NCBI GenBank assembly: GCA_035375865.1 | Contig: DAOSQO010000156.1 | Location: 1-5,715 of the forward strand | Direction of reading: 5' to 3' | Length of the DNA stretch: 5,715 nt | DNA from: BRH-c25 sp029553855 | Lineage (GTDB): Bacteria; Bacillota; Clostridia; Lutisporales; Lutisporaceae | In this document: in pieces, positions 3,837-5,715 of the stretch | Numbering within the stretch: the stretch's first letter is position 1 | Layout: every line of letters begins with the position of its first letter | Made by a program: the position numbers and the translations under genes | Notes under the pieces: generated by a model | Databases searched by the model: none | Seen by the model: only the letters and a program-made list of their open reading frames with translations | Told to the model about the DNA's origin: nothing

Positions 3837-5715
3837 TCAAGGTATCAAAAGCGACCCTTTTTCCCGCATATCCTTTATGCTGTTTGCTTTTATCATGGCC
3901 TTTGATATGGTGTATATGTCATCCCCGATGTATATTATTCTCTCCACATTCTCATTGCTGGCATACCATCCGTCTCCGGATTTGCCGTATTCCTCTTCGT
4001 CAATATGCGAAATCCTTGCTCTAAGCTTAAAGCCTTCTTTAAGGTTTATGTTGTAGATATAGGCTCCTTGGAAACTGAAGCTGCCATATGCGGGCATATT
4101 TCCGGATTTCACATTCTTACCGTCATTTATTTCCATTACAGTTATGGGAAAAGCCATAAGTTCTTTTTCTTTTGAAAACAGCAGGGCTTTGTGGTTGTTC
4201 AAAAGCTCTGAGTCTGTGCCTCTGTCTCCTATTATTTCCTTGAACTTTTCCTTGGGATTTCCGACATCGCTTACATCAAACAATGCTATTTTCATTCCCT
4301 GGTAGTATGCGGTGGTGCCATCCCTGCCCCGACCTTCATTGGAAAGCTCTATTGTGTCCTTTCCAAAGCCAATTATATGGTTTTCGTCGTAAGGGTGCAG
4401 ATAGTCGCTGTACCCGGGTATCTTCAGAGCCCCAAGAATCTTTGGGTTTTTGGCGTCCTTAAGATCAATCACAAACAGAGGGTCGACCTTCCTGAAGGTT
4501 ACCATATATGCCCTGTCCCCCATAAACCTTACTGAATATATCTTCTCCCCCGGAGCAACATTCTCGAGGCTTCCACATACTTCCAAATCGGAATCGAGGA
4601 CATACATATTGTTTTTTGATATGTTTTCTCCTTCTCCCCAAATATCTCCCTTTGTTGTTGCTATCCTGAAATATCCGTCATCCTCATCCATTGAAAACTG
4701 GTTGAGTATGGAGCCCGGCACCTGTCCTTTGCCTGTATAGTCAAGCTTCCCGCCGTTTAGTGCAAATCTGTATATGGTCGTTTCTCTGTCATTAATCTTT
4801 ACCTCAGGCTGCGGAGCCGCTGAATCGCGCACTATCGGATGGGGCGCAATGTTATACCTTGTAACGGCCGCATAAAGATTCTGGGATGATGCATATATAT
4901 TCTCGCCAGATCCCAAATATGTGGATACGTTGACACCTTCTGCGGGACGGTCAAAGTCTACACCGGCAACAATCATATAATTCGGCTCTACCGATCCCGG
5001 AAAATATCCGATTTTTTCATAGTCAATATTTATAAATTCTTGCTTTACGGCTGTATCCCTGTAGGAAGGAGTGTCGTTAATCCCCTCATCCTCCAAAATT
5101 CTGCGATAGTTGAAACCTTTGTTGGATACAAGGTATAGCTTGGAGCCTATTTTCCTTGAAGAAAGATAGTCCCCTTCAAGCTCTATTTCTCTATGTTTCT
5201 TTATATTATCTTTATCGGTTATATCATATATCAGCATTTTTACTGTGTTGTTCATATAATAAAAGCCGTGTTTGGCAGGCAAAATACTTTTTCCTGCGGG
5301 CCTGTATACTGGTATACTGTCATTGGACGAACCTATCAAAACAAGATTCTTGTCATCCAGATACAGCTCCATTGGGTATATGTTTTCTTCGTCCAGCTTG
5401 ATGATCTTTTTTATCTTCATATTATCCGAAGGATATATTTCTGCTATGACTATTCTGTCGTTGTTCACCTGATACAGGTATTCCCCGTCGGTCTTTACTA
5501 TGTCCGCTTCGTCTACTCCTTCCACCTGCACATTCGTCGTGGAATATTGCTTTGCCATTTTGGCATTTGCGATGCTCTCACCTGTCGCCGATGCGGGAGC
5601 TGTCGCCGATGCGGGAGCTGCTGCCATATCGGTCGTGAAATTTATCCCGTTTCTCATTTTTTTAACGCCATAATCCAAATAATTATCCTGCTCAGCCGCT
5701 TCTTTCAGAAGCTTC
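3837..5715 (-). CDS. Beta-propeller domain protein (VEGVDEADIVKTDG family), 5' end outside window
   Basis: At least 625 codons are open from the right edge to TGA at 3837-3839. The first possible start in view is a TTG at 5678, but the frame stays open upstream of it (KLLKEAAEQDNY) and no ribosome-binding site precedes it, so the true start and any signal peptide probably lie beyond the window. The signature VQVEGVDEADIVKTDG (about residues 62-77 of the visible part) is the hallmark of the Pfam beta-propeller family PF09826, found in clostridia and archaea as exported, often membrane-anchored proteins. Repeated blade-like units follow, such as DGEYLYQVNNDRIVIAE, MYVLDSDLEVCGSLE and LFVIDLKDAKNPKILGALKI. 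The C terminus has the family-like RARISHIDEEEYG and VERIIYIGDDIYTIS. The N-terminal region carries an Ala/Pro/Ser/Thr-rich linker made by an 18-bp duplication. No catalytic residues are recognisable; the family's role is poorly known, and binding or adhesion is a guess. Confidence 0.93.
   Translation of the reverse strand, partial: KLLKEAAEQDNYLDYGVKKMRNGINFTTDMAAAPASATAPASATGESIANAKMAKQYSTTNVQVEGVDEADIVKTDGEYLYQVNNDRIVIAEIYPSDNMKIKKIIKLDEENIYPMELYLDDKNLVLIGSSNDSIPVYRPAGKSILPAKHGFYYMNNTVKMLIYDITDKDNIKKHREIELEGDYLSSRKIGSKLYLVSNKGFNYRRILEDEGINDTPSYRDTAVKQEFINIDYEKIGYFPGSVEPNYMIVAGVDFDRPAEGVNVSTYLGSGENIYASSQNLYAAVTRYNIAPHPIVRDSAAPQPEVKINDRETTIYRFALNGGKLDYTGKGQVPGSILNQFSMDEDDGYFRIATTKGDIWGEGENISKNNMYVLDSDLEVCGSLENVAPGEKIYSVRFMGDRAYMVTFRKVDPLFVIDLKDAKNPKILGALKIPGYSDYLHPYDENHIIGFGKDTIELSNEGRGRDGTTAYYQGMKIALFDVSDVGNPKEKFKEIIGDRGTDSELLNNHKALLFSKEKELMAFPITVMEINDGKNVKSGNMPAYGSFSFQGAYIYNINLKEGFKLRARISHIDEEEYGKSGDGWYASNENVERIIYIGDDIYTISKAMIKANSIKDMREKGSLLIP
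5582..5617. repeat. Two perfect 18-bp tandem copies inside the propeller gene
   Basis: CTGTCGCCGATGCGGGAG at 5582-5599 is repeated exactly at 5600-5617. It is in frame and encodes a doubled APASAT unit in a flexible linker before the propeller signature. Perfect identity suggests a recent slippage duplication, so copy number may vary between strains. Confidence 0.9.

Noticed and set aside
5676..5678. TTG at 5678 as the real start of the propeller gene
   Set aside because: The same frame stays open to the window edge with plausible coding sequence, no Shine-Dalgarno is visible, and the family normally has an export signal upstream.
1..5715. All five genes as one operon or one new system
   Set aside because: A strong terminator after the propeller gene and separate promoter candidates before the next three genes argue against one transcript; only the AraC-family and stalk genes show a direct sequence link.

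Overview
All five genes lie on the minus strand and read from right to left. The window looks like ordinary chromosome from a low-to-moderate GC Bacillota, probably class Clostridia. The support is strong Shine-Dalgarno sites (GGAGG, AAGGAG), a T-tailed intrinsic terminator, a copper-amine-oxidase-type stalk-domain protein, a secreted beta-propeller protein of the VEGVDEADIVKTDG type, and AT-rich spacers. The genus cannot be fixed from this stretch. I see no RNA gene, insertion sequence, CRISPR array or prophage gene.

Layout in the direction of transcription. (1) 5715-3837: a beta-propeller-domain protein whose 5' end lies outside the window; it is closed by a strong intrinsic terminator (3829-3800). 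(2) 3651-2452: a six-helix membrane protein with a cytoplasmic coiled coil that resembles a methyl-accepting chemotaxis (MCP) signalling domain with a badly eroded hairpin tip. Its upstream region has both a sigma-D-like and a sigma-A-like promoter candidate, plus a 13-bp direct repeat. (3) 2302 (or 2335)-1430: an AraC-family regulator. (4) 1316-576: a secreted stalk-domain protein, followed by a perfect 12-bp inverted repeat. (5) 459-1: the first 153 codons of a putative lipoprotein that runs off the left edge.

The most interesting part is the 113-base gap between the AraC-family gene and the stalk-protein gene. It holds two 17-bp direct repeats (15 of 17 identical, 22 bp apart) in the tandem arrangement typical of AraC-family operators. 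They sit on or against the -35 region of a promoter with TATAAT-like -10 boxes. An 8-bp perfect hairpin follows, and its 3' arm contains the whole Shine-Dalgarno sequence of the stalk gene. The simplest reading is a local regulator-target pair in which AraC-type activation sets transcription and a 5' leader hairpin may limit translation. That is inference from layout and sequence.

The other genes share an envelope or signalling flavour (exported propeller, membrane coiled-coil protein, stalk protein, lipoprotein), but separate promoters and the terminator argue against one operon. I found no convincing new multi-gene system.
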